Shown: positions 16,527 to 25,032, numbered from the stretch's first letter. The stretch: 34,999 nt of DNA from Cloacibacillus sp. (GCF_020860125.1 NZ_JAJBUX010000113.1:1-34999), one strand, 5' to 3'. Made by a program: numbers and translations. Notes: generated by a model not told the origin, from the sequence alone.

Positions 16527-17280
16527 AACTTATGAGGACGAGAGCGGCATTATCATCGAAATGATAATGCCCTCTGTTTTGAGGGAAAGCTTTTTCGCGA
16601 AGCTGTACGCCCGCGGCGCGCTGAACGACGCCGCCGAGGGCGATCCCGAAACGGTCTGGAAGGCCCTCTCCGCCCGCTATGATAAAAGGCCGCTCGTCGC
16701 GCCCCGTCAGGTGCATGGCGTAAATATCATTGAGGCCGACGGCGGGCAGATTCTTCCGCAGAGACCGGACGCCGACGGCGTATTTATCGAGGACGGCGCA
16801 TATCCGCTGGCAAGCCTGCGCTTCGCGGACTGCACGCCGGTGGTGATCGCCGGGGCGGCCGAACGGCCATGGATGGCGGCGCTGCATTCCGGTTTTAAGG
16901 GAACCCTGCAGAATATCGCCTCCGCCGCCGTAAAGCTGGCGCTCGCGAAACACCCCGGACAGCACCCCGGCGAGATGTGGGCGTGGATCGGTCCCGCGAT
17001 CGGCGGGGAATGCTACTCGCGGCGGAGGGAAGACCCGACGACAGAGCTGGCGGTAAGGAGCTTCGCGCCGGAAAACGTCTCGGAAAACAGCGAAGGTTTC
17101 AATTTTGATATCAAAGGTCAGATAGCCCGTCAGCTTATAGAAATCGGCCTGATTTATGATAAAATTTATATGTATGATTGCTGTACCTGCTGCCGTAATG
17201 ATTACTTCTATTCGTACCGCGCAGGCGATGAGAAAAAAAGAATATTTCTGCTGGCGGGAAGTGCCAAAAAACAGAGATAG
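16507..17280 (+). CDS. pgeF: Peptidoglycan editing factor PgeF (laccase-domain/YfiH family)
   Basis: The 257-residue protein belongs to the YfiH/DUF152 family. Characterised members act as purine nucleoside phosphorylases/deaminases or correct L-Ser misincorporation in UDP-MurNAc precursors. Diagnostic segments in order are RQVHG, DADGVF, RFADCTPVVI, LHSGFKGT, WIGPAIGGECY and the C-terminal CTCCRNDYFYSYRAG. The metal-binding His and Cys residues of the active site (HG, DC, HSG) are all present. It overlaps folC by 20 bp and closes the valS-folC-pgeF run. Confidence 0.9.
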   Translation: MNFEGFKTYEDESGIIIEMIMPSVLRESFFAKLYARGALNDAAEGDPETVWKALSARYDKRPLVAPRQVHGVNIIEADGGQILPQRPDADGVFIEDGAYPLASLRFADCTPVVIAGAAERPWMAALHSGFKGTLQNIASAAVKLALAKHPGQHPGEMWAWIGPAIGGECYSRRREDPTTELAVRSFAPENVSENSEGFNFDIKGQIARQLIEIGLIYDKIYMYDCCTCCRNDYFYSYRAGDEKKRIFLLAGSAKKQR

Positions 17281-17334
17281 ATGTGAAAATTATATAAAGC
17301 GTGAGCTTATACCACTCTCCTAGAGGTGAAATGT

Positions 17335-18306
17335 ATGGAAGCAGTACGGGTCGGAGTCGTAGGCGTCGGGCATCTTGGGATGCACCACGCGAGAGTATAT
17401 ACGGAGATACTGGGAGCTCAGCTTGTCGGCGTGGTGGACATCAACGACGAACGCGCGCATACGATAGCGGAGCCGCTGGGGGTCAGCGCATACAGCGATT
17501 TTGAAACCTTTCTCAAAGAGACGCGTCCGGACGCGGTCAGCATCGTCGTTCCCACCAGCATGCACTATGAGATCGCAAAAAAGGCGATGGAGCACGGCGT
17601 CCATGTGCTCGTCGAAAAGCCTGTCACGACAAGCGTCGACGAGGCGGAAAGGCTGCTGCACCTCGCGGTGGAGAAAGACGTTATCCTGCAGGTCGGTCAC
17701 ATAGAACGCTTCAACAGCGCCGTGGAGCACGCCCGTGAATTCATCAAAGATCCGTACTTCATCCAGACGCGCCGTATGGGTCCCTTCTCGCCGCGCATCA
17801 GCGACGTCGGCGTGGTACTTGACCTCATGATACATGACGTCGACATCATCCTTTCGATGATAAACTCGGACCTCGTCTCGATCTCGGCGATCGGCAAATG
17901 CATCCGCACGGACCATGAGGACATCGCCTCGGTCCAGATGCGCTTCGCAAACGGCGCGATGGCTCAGATACTTGTCAGCCGCGTCTCTGAAAAGCGGCTG
18001 CGCCAGATGGAGATCACGGAGGCGGAGCGCTTTGTGACGGTCAACTATGAGACACAGGATATCACCGTGCAGCGCTGCGTCCGTCAGAGCGGCGGAAACA
18101 TCGTCGAGGTGATGGAACATCCCGTGTTCCCCAAGACCGAGCCTCTTAAGATGGAGCTCCAGCATTTTATCTCATGTATCCGCGAGGGGCTGCAGCCGAT
18201 GGTCGGCATCAAAGACGGCAAACGCGCCCTTGAGGTATGTGTCGCCGCGCTGCGCCAGATCCATGAAGAAAAAAAACAGAATTATTCGCTGCTTTCGGCA
18301 ATATAA
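17335..18306 (+). CDS. Gfo/Idh/MocA-family NAD(P)-dependent oxidoreductase
   Basis: The 323-residue protein has an N-terminal Rossmann fold (VGVVGVGHLGMHHARVY), the catalytic EKPVTT motif near residue 98, and a C-terminal alpha/beta domain with MIHDVDIILSM. The VGHIERFN segment after EKP is typical of UDP-sugar 3-dehydrogenases such as WlbA and GnnA as I remember them. A role in nucleotide-sugar modification for surface glycans or lipid A is therefore a reasonable guess, not proven. I chose ATG 17335 because AGAGGTG (17322-17328) is well spaced; GTG 17326 is also in frame. A strong terminator follows, so the unit ends here. Confidence 0.82.
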   Translation: MEAVRVGVVGVGHLGMHHARVYTEILGAQLVGVVDINDERAHTIAEPLGVSAYSDFETFLKETRPDAVSIVVPTSMHYEIAKKAMEHGVHVLVEKPVTTSVDEAERLLHLAVEKDVILQVGHIERFNSAVEHAREFIKDPYFIQTRRMGPFSPRISDVGVVLDLMIHDVDIILSMINSDLVSISAIGKCIRTDHEDIASVQMRFANGAMAQILVSRVSEKRLRQMEITEAERFVTVNYETQDITVQRCVRQSGGNIVEVMEHPVFPKTEPLKMELQHFISCIREGLQPMVGIKDGKRALEVCVAALRQIHEEKKQNYSLLSAI

Positions 18307-18350
18307 AGAAAAGAGGCCATGACATAAGGCAGATTAAGCGTTATTATTTA

Positions 18351-18380
18351 GAGAGGAAGAGTTTTCCTCTCTTTTTTATT
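18351..18380 (+). terminator. Rho-independent terminator after the Gfo/Idh/MocA gene
   Basis: GAGAGGAA (18351-18358) pairs with TTCCTCTC (18364-18371) around a 5-nt loop, followed by a T-run at 18372-18377. Confidence 0.9.
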
Positions 18381-18384
18381 GTAT

Positions 18385-18648
18385 ATGGCTCCTGAAAGGG
18401 TGAAGCTGGATTTGTTTGGATTTTTAAAAAATGTACCATCGGTGAACATTCAGGCCTTTGTAGCCCTCGGCCTATTCGGCGTATCGCTCCTTCTTGCGCG
18501 TATGGTCGTCAACATACAGTCAGGGAAGTGGCCGGGAAGCGCGACCTGGGTGATCTACCTGAGGATGGTGCTCGGCTTTACCTTTGCCGCCTCCATTGGG
18601 CTTGGCCTATACAGCTTTGCGGGGATAGACATTTTATTCAGCAGATGA
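18385..18648 (+). CDS. Small two-helix membrane protein of unknown function
   Basis: I do not recognise this protein. It is about 87 residues from ATG 18385, with two hydrophobic segments: AFVALGLFGVSLLLARMVV and LRMVLGFTFAASIGLGLY. A short charged/polar loop (NIQSGKWPGSATW) lies between them and the end is short. The start is uncertain. ATG 18385 has no ribosome-binding site and sits right behind the terminator; GTG 18400 is too close to AAAGGG; TTG 18412 has AAAGGGTG at 18395-18402 and looks best for translation. It lies between the Gfo/Idh gene and meaB, with a hairpin in the gap before meaB. Confidence 0.6.
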   Translation: MAPERVKLDLFGFLKNVPSVNIQAFVALGLFGVSLLLARMVVNIQSGKWPGSATWVIYLRMVLGFTFAASIGLGLYSFAGIDILFSR

Positions 18649-18658
18649 ACGAACATAT

Positions 18659-18706
18659 TGAGCGGGACGGAGGAAGCCATGCTTCCAGCCCCGCTCACAG
18701 TATAAT
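18659..18706 (+). promoter_or_regulatory. Hairpin and -10 element upstream of meaB
   Basis: A GC-rich hairpin (GGAAGC/GCTTCC inner stem at 18672-18686, GAGCGGG/CCCGCTC outer arms) is followed by a perfect TATAAT at 18701-18706. No good -35 is visible; the hairpin occupies its place. meaB may be transcribed from here. Confidence 0.4.
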
Positions 18707-18735
18707 TTAAAATAAACACAGGGAGAGTTGTGACC

Positions 18736-19671
18736 ATGAATAAGCTACTCGAACGCGCGTTAGCCGGAGATACGAGATCGATCGGACGCCTCATAAGTCT
18801 CGTCGAGGCGGATTCCCCCACATCCAAAGAGATCATGAAGGCCGTCTATCCAAAGACCGGCAGGGCACAGGTAATCGGTATTACAGGCAGCCCAGGAGCG
18901 GGGAAGAGCACCTTTGTGAACCGTCTTATAGCGCAGTTCAGAGCAGAGGGCAAGCAGGTAGGCGTCATCGCTATAGACCCCTCAAGCCCCTTCACAGGCG
19001 GCGCGATACTGGGAGACCGCTTGCGCATGCAGGACCACGCCGTTGAGGAGGGCGTATTTATCCGCAGCATGGGTTCCCGCGGCAACCTCGGCGGCGTCAG
19101 CCGCGGCACACACGAAGGGGCGCTGATCCTCGACGCCTGCGGCTTCGACGTCGTGATAATCGAGACCGTCGGCGTCGGGCAGTCTGAGGTCGACATCGTG
19201 AAGATCGCGGACACCGTCTGCCTCATCCTCACCCCCGGCATGGGCGACGACGTGCAGATAATGAAGGCCGGCATCATGGAGATCGCCGACGTATTCGTCG
19301 TCAACAAGGCCGACAAAGAGGGGGCGGACAAGGTGGCCGCCGACGTTCAGGTGATGCTCAAGATGCTCGGCGAGCGCGAATGGGTGCCGCCGGTGGCGCT
19401 CGTCTCATCGAACAAAAATACCGGCATCGACGAGGTAAAGGAGATCATCAAAAATCACAGCGCCTACCTCCACAACAGCGAAGAGGGCAAACGCCGCCGC
19501 TGGTCGCAGCTTGAGATGGAGGTCGAAGCGATCCTGAGGGGCGAAATATCGCTGCTCGTGGAAAACGCCTGGAAGGAGCGCCGAACTGATTCTCTGATGG
19601 ATGAACTTTCATCAAGAAAGGCCGACCCCTATACGCTCGCGAGCGAAATAATTCAGAAGATTATAAAATAA
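18736..19671 (+). CDS. meaB: Methylmalonyl-CoA mutase-associated GTPase MeaB
   Basis: The 311-residue GTPase of the ArgK/MeaB family protects and reactivates B12-dependent methylmalonyl-CoA mutase. Visible motifs are Walker A GSPGAGKST near residue 55, the switch region DPSSPFTGGAILGDR, GSRGNLGGVSRGTHEG, Walker B ETVGVGQSE, and the guanine-specificity NKAD. ATG 18736 has GGGAGAG at 18721-18727; GTG 18730 is in frame but too close. No mutase subunit gene is in the window. It is 28 bp upstream of the rpiB-upp fusion and may lead that operon. Confidence 0.92.
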   Translation: MNKLLERALAGDTRSIGRLISLVEADSPTSKEIMKAVYPKTGRAQVIGITGSPGAGKSTFVNRLIAQFRAEGKQVGVIAIDPSSPFTGGAILGDRLRMQDHAVEEGVFIRSMGSRGNLGGVSRGTHEGALILDACGFDVVIIETVGVGQSEVDIVKIADTVCLILTPGMGDDVQIMKAGIMEIADVFVVNKADKEGADKVAADVQVMLKMLGEREWVPPVALVSSNKNTGIDEVKEIIKNHSAYLHNSEEGKRRRWSQLEMEVEAILRGEISLLVENAWKERRTDSLMDELSSRKADPYTLASEIIQKIIK

Positions 19672-19699
19672 ATAATCCATACGGAGGAACTGATAAATT

Positions 19700-20800
19700 A
19701 TGAAAATAGCGGTAGCTTCAGATCACGCGGGATATGAACTAAAGGAAGAGATAAAGGAGAGCCTCGCTAACGCAGGGCATGAGGTGCTCGACTGCGGCAC
19801 AGCCTCCGGCGACGTGCGCGTCGATTACCCCGATTGGGGCTTCAAGGCCGCCGACGCCGTGGCGAGCCACAAGGCCGAGCGCGGCATCCTCGTCTGCGGC
19901 ACCGGCATCGGCATGAGCATCGTCGCGAACAAGGTCAAAGGAATACGCGCGGCGCTCTGCCACGACCACTTTACGGCGGTCATGAGCCGTCGCCATAACG
20001 ACGCCAACGTCCTCGTGCTCGGGGCGCGTGTGCTCGGCTCGGACGTCGCCGAAGACATGGTCAAGGCGTGGCTCGCGGAGCCCTTCGAAGGCGGACGGCA
20101 CTGCTTCCGGCTTGAGAAGATCAGCGCCTACGAAAACGAGAACTCAAACTCCCGCGAGGCGGCCTCCGGCGACGGCAGGACCGTAGTCATCGACCACCCG
20201 CTGGTGCGCCACAAGCTCGGGCTCATGCGCAATAAAGAGACCTCATCGAAGGACTTCCGCGACCTCGTGCAGGAGGTCGCCGGACTCATGGTATACGAGG
20301 TGACGCGCCACCTGCCGCTGGAAGAGGTGGAGATCGAGACCCCCGTCGCGAAGACGCGTGTATTCACTATATCGGGCAAAAAGCTCGCGATCGTCCCCGT
20401 TCTGCGCGCCGGCCTCGGCATGGTGGAGGGGATCCTTAAACTCGTTCCCAACGCGAAGGTGGGGCATATCGGCCTCTACCGCGACCCAGAGACGCTGAAA
20501 CCCGTCGATTACTACTGCAAACTGCCATGCGACATTTCGGAGCGAGAGATATTCGTCGTCGACCCGATGCTCGCCACCGGCGGTTCGGCGGCGGCGGCCG
20601 TCAGCCACATCAAGGACAGGGGCGGCAAAAAGGTCTCACTGGTATCGCTGCTCGCCGCTCCCGAGGGTATCGCCGCCTTCCACGAGGCTCACCCCGACGT
20701 GGATATATACACGGCGGCCGTCGACAGCCATCTCAACGACCACGGGTACATAGTTCCCGGACTCGGAGACGCTGGAGACAGGCTCTTCGGAACAAAGTAA
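19700..20800 (+). CDS. Fusion of ribose-5-phosphate isomerase B and uracil phosphoribosyltransferase
   Basis: One uninterrupted 366-residue frame carries two complete enzymes. Residues 1-145 are RpiB: SDHAGY at 7-12, the active-site Cys66 in CGTGIGMS, and HNDANVLVLGAR at 99-110. This part interconverts ribose-5-P and ribulose-5-P. A polar linker (about 146-160, rich in Asn, Ser, Glu, Gly) leads to Upp at 161-366. The Upp part shows HPLVRHKL, TSSKDFRDLV, the PRPP-binding loop DPMLATGGSA (288-297) and the uracil-binding C-terminus GLGDAGDRLFGTK. Upp joins uracil to PRPP to give UMP. Each half matches its stand-alone length (about 149 and 208), so nothing is truncated. PRPP synthetase acts between the two steps and is not fused here. 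Start follows GGAGG. Confidence 0.92.
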   Translation: MKIAVASDHAGYELKEEIKESLANAGHEVLDCGTASGDVRVDYPDWGFKAADAVASHKAERGILVCGTGIGMSIVANKVKGIRAALCHDHFTAVMSRRHNDANVLVLGARVLGSDVAEDMVKAWLAEPFEGGRHCFRLEKISAYENENSNSREAASGDGRTVVIDHPLVRHKLGLMRNKETSSKDFRDLVQEVAGLMVYEVTRHLPLEEVEIETPVAKTRVFTISGKKLAIVPVLRAGLGMVEGILKLVPNAKVGHIGLYRDPETLKPVDYYCKLPCDISEREIFVVDPMLATGGSAAAAVSHIKDRGGKKVSLVSLLAAPEGIAAFHEAHPDVDIYTAAVDSHLNDHGYIVPGLGDAGDRLFGTK

Positions 20801-20806
20801 TAAAAA

Positions 20807-20825
20807 AGCCGCCTGACCTGCGGCT
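20807..20825. other. Hairpin between rpiB-upp and the WecA-like gene
   Basis: AGCCGC (20807-20812) pairs with GCGGCT (20820-20825) around a 7-nt loop. There is no T-run on the plus strand, but an A-run precedes it, so it would terminate only leftward transcripts. It more likely stabilises mRNA or does nothing. Confidence 0.4.
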
Positions 20826-20849
20826 CCACAAAAATGAAAGGAATATAAA

Positions 20850-21740
20850 TTGCTTTCAATCTATCTGTTTACGCTCTTAACCTTCCTCTGGGGACTGGTC
20901 GGTACGCCGATCGCGATCGCGCTGGCGCAGAAATTCCGCCTGCTTGACATCCCCGGAGGAAGAAAGAAACATCACAACATCATGCCCCGCGGCGCGGGGC
21001 TTGTTCTGTGGAGCGGCTATCTTATGTGGGCCCTCTTCACCGGAAACCCCGGTGTCGAGGTGCCCTATATCGCCACGGGAGCGTCGGTGATTTTCATTGT
21101 CGGCTACATGGACGACATGCACCCATTGCCGCCTCTCCTGCGCCTGATATTCCACCTCCTTGCCGCGGCCTGGGTCATCTATCCGCTGCCCGTTCCTCTG
21201 TGGCAGCGGGCGCTCTTCGTCTTCTGGATCGCTGGCGCCACCAACGCCTACAATCTTATAGACGGAATGGACGGCCTCTGCCTCACGATAACGCTCATCA
21301 CCGCGCTCTGCGCGCTGATCGTGGGCGGCAGGGGAGTATGGCTGCCCTTCGCGGGGCTGGTATTCGGAGTCCTGCTCTGGAACTTCCCGCAGCCGCGCAC
21401 CTTTCTCGGAGACGGCGGCAGCACCCTTCTGGGATACATCTGCTCGTCACAGCTCGCGTGGAGCATATTCCCGCACATCTTCGGGACCGGCTTTATACAC
21501 CTCGCCTTTATACTGCTCTTTCTCGGCGGCGTACCCGTGATGGACACGCTCGTCGCGATGACGCGCAGGGTGCTCCACAAAAAGTCCCCCTTTGAGCCGG
21601 ACAGGGGACACGCGCACCACAAGCTGCAGGATTTCGGCCTGCCGAAATTCGCAACGCTCATCGTGATGGGTTCGGCGCACGCGCTCATCATCGCCCTTGG
21701 CATGCGCCTTATGGGGCTGCCGGTATTCAAATTCTTTTAA
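20850..21740 (+). CDS. Undecaprenyl-phosphate GlcNAc-1-phosphate transferase, WecA/TagO type
   Basis: The 296-residue polytopic membrane protein belongs to the MraY/WecA family, which loads a sugar-1-phosphate onto undecaprenyl phosphate at the inner face of the membrane. Signatures: RKKHHNIMPRGAG near residue 32, the acidic GYMDDMHPLPP, the catalytic NAYNLIDGMDGL, the FLGDGGSTLLGY loop, and the C-terminal HAHH (in DRGHAHHKL) expected for WecA rather than MraY. The start is TTG 20850 with AAAGGAA upstream. It precedes wecB, which fits UDP-GlcNAc-derived surface polysaccharide or O-antigen synthesis. The exact sugar is inferred. Confidence 0.88.
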   Translation: MLSIYLFTLLTFLWGLVGTPIAIALAQKFRLLDIPGGRKKHHNIMPRGAGLVLWSGYLMWALFTGNPGVEVPYIATGASVIFIVGYMDDMHPLPPLLRLIFHLLAAAWVIYPLPVPLWQRALFVFWIAGATNAYNLIDGMDGLCLTITLITALCALIVGGRGVWLPFAGLVFGVLLWNFPQPRTFLGDGGSTLLGYICSSQLAWSIFPHIFGTGFIHLAFILLFLGGVPVMDTLVAMTRRVLHKKSPFEPDRGHAHHKLQDFGLPKFATLIVMGSAHALIIALGMRLMGLPVFKFF

Positions 21741-21759
21741 CAGATAAGGAGGCGCCGTA

Positions 21760-22884
21760 ATGGACAAGAAAAAAATAGTATGCGTCATAGGGACAAGACC
21801 CGAGGCCATTAAAATGGCCCCCGTCGTTATAGCGCTGATGAAACAGGACTACTTTGACGTGAGGATACTGGCCACGGGACAGCACGCGGCCATGCTCGAC
21901 CAGGTGCTTGATTTCTTCAGCCTCACGGCGGACAGGAATCTGCACATCATGAAGGAGCGCCAGACGCTCGATTACATAACCTCGTCGGTGCTCACCGGCG
22001 CGGGGGAATATTTCGACGAGGTCAAGCCGGCGGCCGTGCTGGTGCACGGCGATACGACGACAACCTTCGCGGCGGGGCTCGCCGCCTTTTACCGCAATAT
22101 TCCCATCGGCCACGTCGAGGCGGGACTTCGCAGCTGGAATATGAGGCTGCCCTTCCCCGAGGAGATGAACCGCGTCCTCATCGATAAGATCGTGACCTGG
22201 GGTTTCGCGCCGACTGAGCTCGCGGCGGAGAACCTCAGAAAAGAGGGGCTCCCCGAAAGCGGCATAAGCGTCACGGGAAACACGGTGATCGACGCGCTCT
22301 TCTACACCGTCGCGGCCCAGACCAAGCCGGAGTGTGAAGAGCTCAAGGCTCTGCCCGAGGGCGCGCCCTTCGTCCTCGTCACGGCCCACCGCCGCGAATC
22401 ATGGGGAAAGCCGCTTGAAGATATCTGCCGCGCCCTAGTGGGGATACTCGAGAGCCACCCCGAGCTGTGGATGGTCATCCCGATGCACAAAAATCCCGCC
22501 GTCCGTGAGATAATACATAAATACCTCGACGGCAGGGAGAAGGTCATCCTCTGCGATCCGCTCGACTATCCGGACTTCGTCTGGGCGATGAACGCCTCAA
22601 AGTTTATCCTCAGCGACAGCGGCGGCGTACAGGAGGAGGCCTCGGCGATCAAGAAGCCGGTGCTCATCCTCAGAGACGTCACGGAGCGCCCCGAGGCGGT
22701 GGAGCACGGCAGCGGCCTGCTTGTAGGCGTCGACAGGGAGAAGATACTTAACACCGCCCTCGAACTGCTGAACGACCCGGCGATAATAGCCGGGATAGAA
22801 AAGAGATGCGCGGCGCAGCCCTTCGGAGACGGCACGGCCTCGATCAAGATAGCAAATACTCTAAAGGAGAGTCTGCGGGATTAG
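21760..22884 (+). CDS. wecB: UDP-N-acetylglucosamine 2-epimerase (non-hydrolysing)
   Basis: The 374-residue cytoplasmic enzyme converts UDP-GlcNAc to UDP-ManNAc. It opens with VIGTRPEAIKMAPVV, typical of the family. It continues with TGQH, VHGDTTT, HVEAGLRSW with PFPEEMNR, VTAHRRESWG, and SDSGGVQEEA near residue 287, which binds UDP. Length matches WecB/MnaA. AGGAGG precedes the ATG. Its stop is followed directly by the murA ATG, so the two are coupled and share the UDP-GlcNAc pool. Confidence 0.96.
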   Translation: MDKKKIVCVIGTRPEAIKMAPVVIALMKQDYFDVRILATGQHAAMLDQVLDFFSLTADRNLHIMKERQTLDYITSSVLTGAGEYFDEVKPAAVLVHGDTTTTFAAGLAAFYRNIPIGHVEAGLRSWNMRLPFPEEMNRVLIDKIVTWGFAPTELAAENLRKEGLPESGISVTGNTVIDALFYTVAAQTKPECEELKALPEGAPFVLVTAHRRESWGKPLEDICRALVGILESHPELWMVIPMHKNPAVREIIHKYLDGREKVILCDPLDYPDFVWAMNASKFILSDSGGVQEEASAIKKPVLILRDVTERPEAVEHGSGLLVGVDREKILNTALELLNDPAIIAGIEKRCAAQPFGDGTASIKIANTLKESLRD

Positions 22885-24165
22885 ATGGAAACTCACGGAT
22901 TGAAGAAATTGGCAGAAAAAATGATCATACGCGGCGGCAAAAGGCTCAGCGGGACCATCTCCGTCCAGGGAGCCAAAAACGCCGCTCTGCCTGTAATGGC
23001 GGCCTCTATCCTTTTAAAGGGGGAGGCGCTGAAGCTGGAAGGGGTCCCCGACCTCTACGACATACACACGATGTGCGATCTGCTGCGCCATCTCGGCGCG
23101 AAGGTGGACTTTAACGACCACTGCATGACCATAGACGTGCCGGAGGAGCTCAACTGCGAAACGCCGGTGGAGCTTGTGCGCAAGATGCGCGCCTCCTCGC
23201 TCGTACTCGGCCCGCTCGTCGCGAGATGCGGCCGCGCGTTGCTCCCGCTGCCGGGAGGCTGTGTGCTCGGCAGCCGTCCCCTCGACTTTCATCTCAAGGG
23301 ACTTACGAAGATGGGGGCGGAGATAGAGCTCAAGGGCGGCGCGGTGACGGCAACCGCCGGACGCCTCAAAGGAGCGACGATAACGCTCGACTTCCCCTCG
23401 GTGGGGGCCACGGAAAACCTCATGATGGCGGCGGCCCTCGCGGAGGGCACCACCTTCATCGAAAACGCCGCGAAAGAACCCGAGATCGTGAACCTTGCGG
23501 AGATCCTGCGCCTTATGGGCGCCCCCGTAAAGGGCGACGGCACGGAGACTATCCGCGTCACCGGCATGGATTCGCTCCATTCGGCAAGCGGCGAGATCAT
23601 CCCCGACCGTATCGAGGCGGCCACCTACCTCATGGCCGGCGTTATCACCAACGGCAGCGTCACCGTGAAGGGCATCTCGCCGAACTGCATGGAGGCGATA
23701 CTTAACAAACTGCAGGAGGCGGGCGTCGAGATCGACGTCTTCGGCAGCAAGATTACGGCGAAGTGGGTCGCTCCGCTCAAGGGCGTAACGATCAAGACGA
23801 TGCCCTATCCCGGCTTCCCGACGGATACACAGCCGCAGCTGATGGCGGTGCTGACCCTCGCGGGCGGCACCAGCGTCGTCCATGAGAGCGTCTTCGACTC
23901 GCGCCTTCTCCACATCAACGAATTTAAGAAGATGGGGGCCAAGATCGAAGTTCAGGACAACATCGCGATCGTCACCGGCGTCGGCAAACTCAACGGCGCG
24001 GAGGTCCATTCTTCAAATCTCCGCGCGGGAGCGGCGCTGATCCTGCTCGGCCTCGCCACCGAGGAAGAGACGATGATCTGCGACCTACAGCACGTCTGGC
24101 GCGGATACGAGGGACTGGTGGACAAGCTGCGCGCCCTCGGAGCGGATATAAGTTTTGCCGAATAA
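22885..24165 (+). CDS. murA: UDP-N-acetylglucosamine 1-carboxyvinyltransferase
   Basis: The 426-residue enzyme makes the first committed step of peptidoglycan synthesis, transferring enolpyruvate from PEP to UDP-GlcNAc. The catalytic-region Lys31 is in GAKNAALP. The fosfomycin-reactive cysteine is present as Cys126 in PGGCVLGSRPLD, so no Cys-to-Asp resistance change. Also seen are PSVGATEN, IPDRIEAATY, FPTDTQPQ and RAGAALIL, all expected. The start abuts the wecB stop with AAGGAG 15 bases upstream; an internal ATG at 22921 (MIIRGGKRLSG) is an alternative and aligns better with the usual N-terminus. Confidence 0.96.
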   Translation: METHGLKKLAEKMIIRGGKRLSGTISVQGAKNAALPVMAASILLKGEALKLEGVPDLYDIHTMCDLLRHLGAKVDFNDHCMTIDVPEELNCETPVELVRKMRASSLVLGPLVARCGRALLPLPGGCVLGSRPLDFHLKGLTKMGAEIELKGGAVTATAGRLKGATITLDFPSVGATENLMMAAALAEGTTFIENAAKEPEIVNLAEILRLMGAPVKGDGTETIRVTGMDSLHSASGEIIPDRIEAATYLMAGVITNGSVTVKGISPNCMEAILNKLQEAGVEIDVFGSKITAKWVAPLKGVTIKTMPYPGFPTDTQPQLMAVLTLAGGTSVVHESVFDSRLLHINEFKKMGAKIEVQDNIAIVTGVGKLNGAEVHSSNLRAGAALILLGLATEEETMICDLQHVWRGYEGLVDKLRALGADISFAE

Positions 24166-24189
24166 CGGAATAATAGAGGAGTGTGCGGT

Positions 24190-25032
24190 ATGGCTGAAGA
24201 CAGACAGCCTCTGATACTAAATGTAAAAACATCCGCCTTCGTGGGCGCGGCGGGCACCGGCAAAAGCCAGAGGGCCCAGCTCGTCGCCTCGCTGGTCGAC
24301 GCCGATTACATAATAGACGACGGACTCGTTATCCATAAGGGCAGCATCGTCTGCGGCAAGAGCGCCAAGTCGGAGAGGAACCAGGTGAGCGCCATCAGGC
24401 GCGCCATCTTCGAGTTCGACGACCACCGCAAAGAGGTCATCGACTATTTCCGCTCGGCCGCTCCCTGTTCCGTGATGGTCATCGCCACCTCCGACAACAT
24501 GGCGATGCGGATACTGCGTAAGCTAAAACTGCCCGTGCCGGAGCAGATAGTCCACATAGAGGACGTCGCGACGCCGGAGGAGATACTGAAGGCGCGCCGT
24601 GAACGTTTCAGCAAGGGGCAGCACGTCATACCGGTCTCCCACGTGCTCGTGCGCAAGAATTTCGCGGGCAAACTCGTCGGCCAGCTGCGCGTATTCTGGA
24701 AGTCGAAAGACAAACATGAGGGAGAGAAGACAATCGTGCGGCCGCCCTTCAGCTTCTACGGCAACGTCCATATCGAGACGGAGGCCATAGAGGAGCTCGC
24801 CTCATTTATCGCCAGCCGTACGGCGCAGGTCGCTAAGGTCAACGAGGTCAAAGTGAGCCCCGAAGAGGAGGAGTCGATTCGTATTGAGATGAAACTTACG
24901 GTCACGCTCGGCGATAAAAAATTCCTCAGCATCGCTAACCTGGTAAAAGAACGCATAGCGGTGAGCCTGCGCTACTTCACGGGGCTCGACGTAAAAACTG
25001 TAGACGTAATTATCGCGGAGGTTCAAATATGA
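24190..25032 (+). CDS. P-loop NTPase fused to an Asp23/Gls24-like domain, function unknown
   Basis: The 280-residue protein begins with a nucleotide-binding P-loop, GAAGTGKSQRAQ (about residues 15-26), followed by a conserved-looking block (DADYIIDDGLVIHKG, SAKSERNQVSAIRRAIF). A helical middle contains IEDVATPEEILKARRERFSKGQHVIPV. From about residue 190 the sequence resembles Asp23/Gls24 (alkaline-shock) domains: GNVHIETEAIEELASFIAS, then MKLTVTLGDKKFLSIANLV and TGLDVKTVDVIIAEVQ. I recall similar unnamed proteins in Clostridia-type anaerobes, but no function. ATG 24190 has GAGGAG at 24176-24181; GTG 24181 is in frame. It overlaps the next gene by 4 bp and lies between murA and uppS, so an envelope or cell-wall role is a guess from context. 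Confidence 0.75.
   Translation: MAEDRQPLILNVKTSAFVGAAGTGKSQRAQLVASLVDADYIIDDGLVIHKGSIVCGKSAKSERNQVSAIRRAIFEFDDHRKEVIDYFRSAAPCSVMVIATSDNMAMRILRKLKLPVPEQIVHIEDVATPEEILKARRERFSKGQHVIPVSHVLVRKNFAGKLVGQLRVFWKSKDKHEGEKTIVRPPFSFYGNVHIETEAIEELASFIASRTAQVAKVNEVKVSPEEEESIRIEMKLTVTLGDKKFLSIANLVKERIAVSLRYFTGLDVKTVDVIIAEVQI

Noticed and set aside
23014..24009. 331-codon minus-strand ORF
   Set aside because: It is antisense to murA, has no recognisable domain and no ribosome-binding site.
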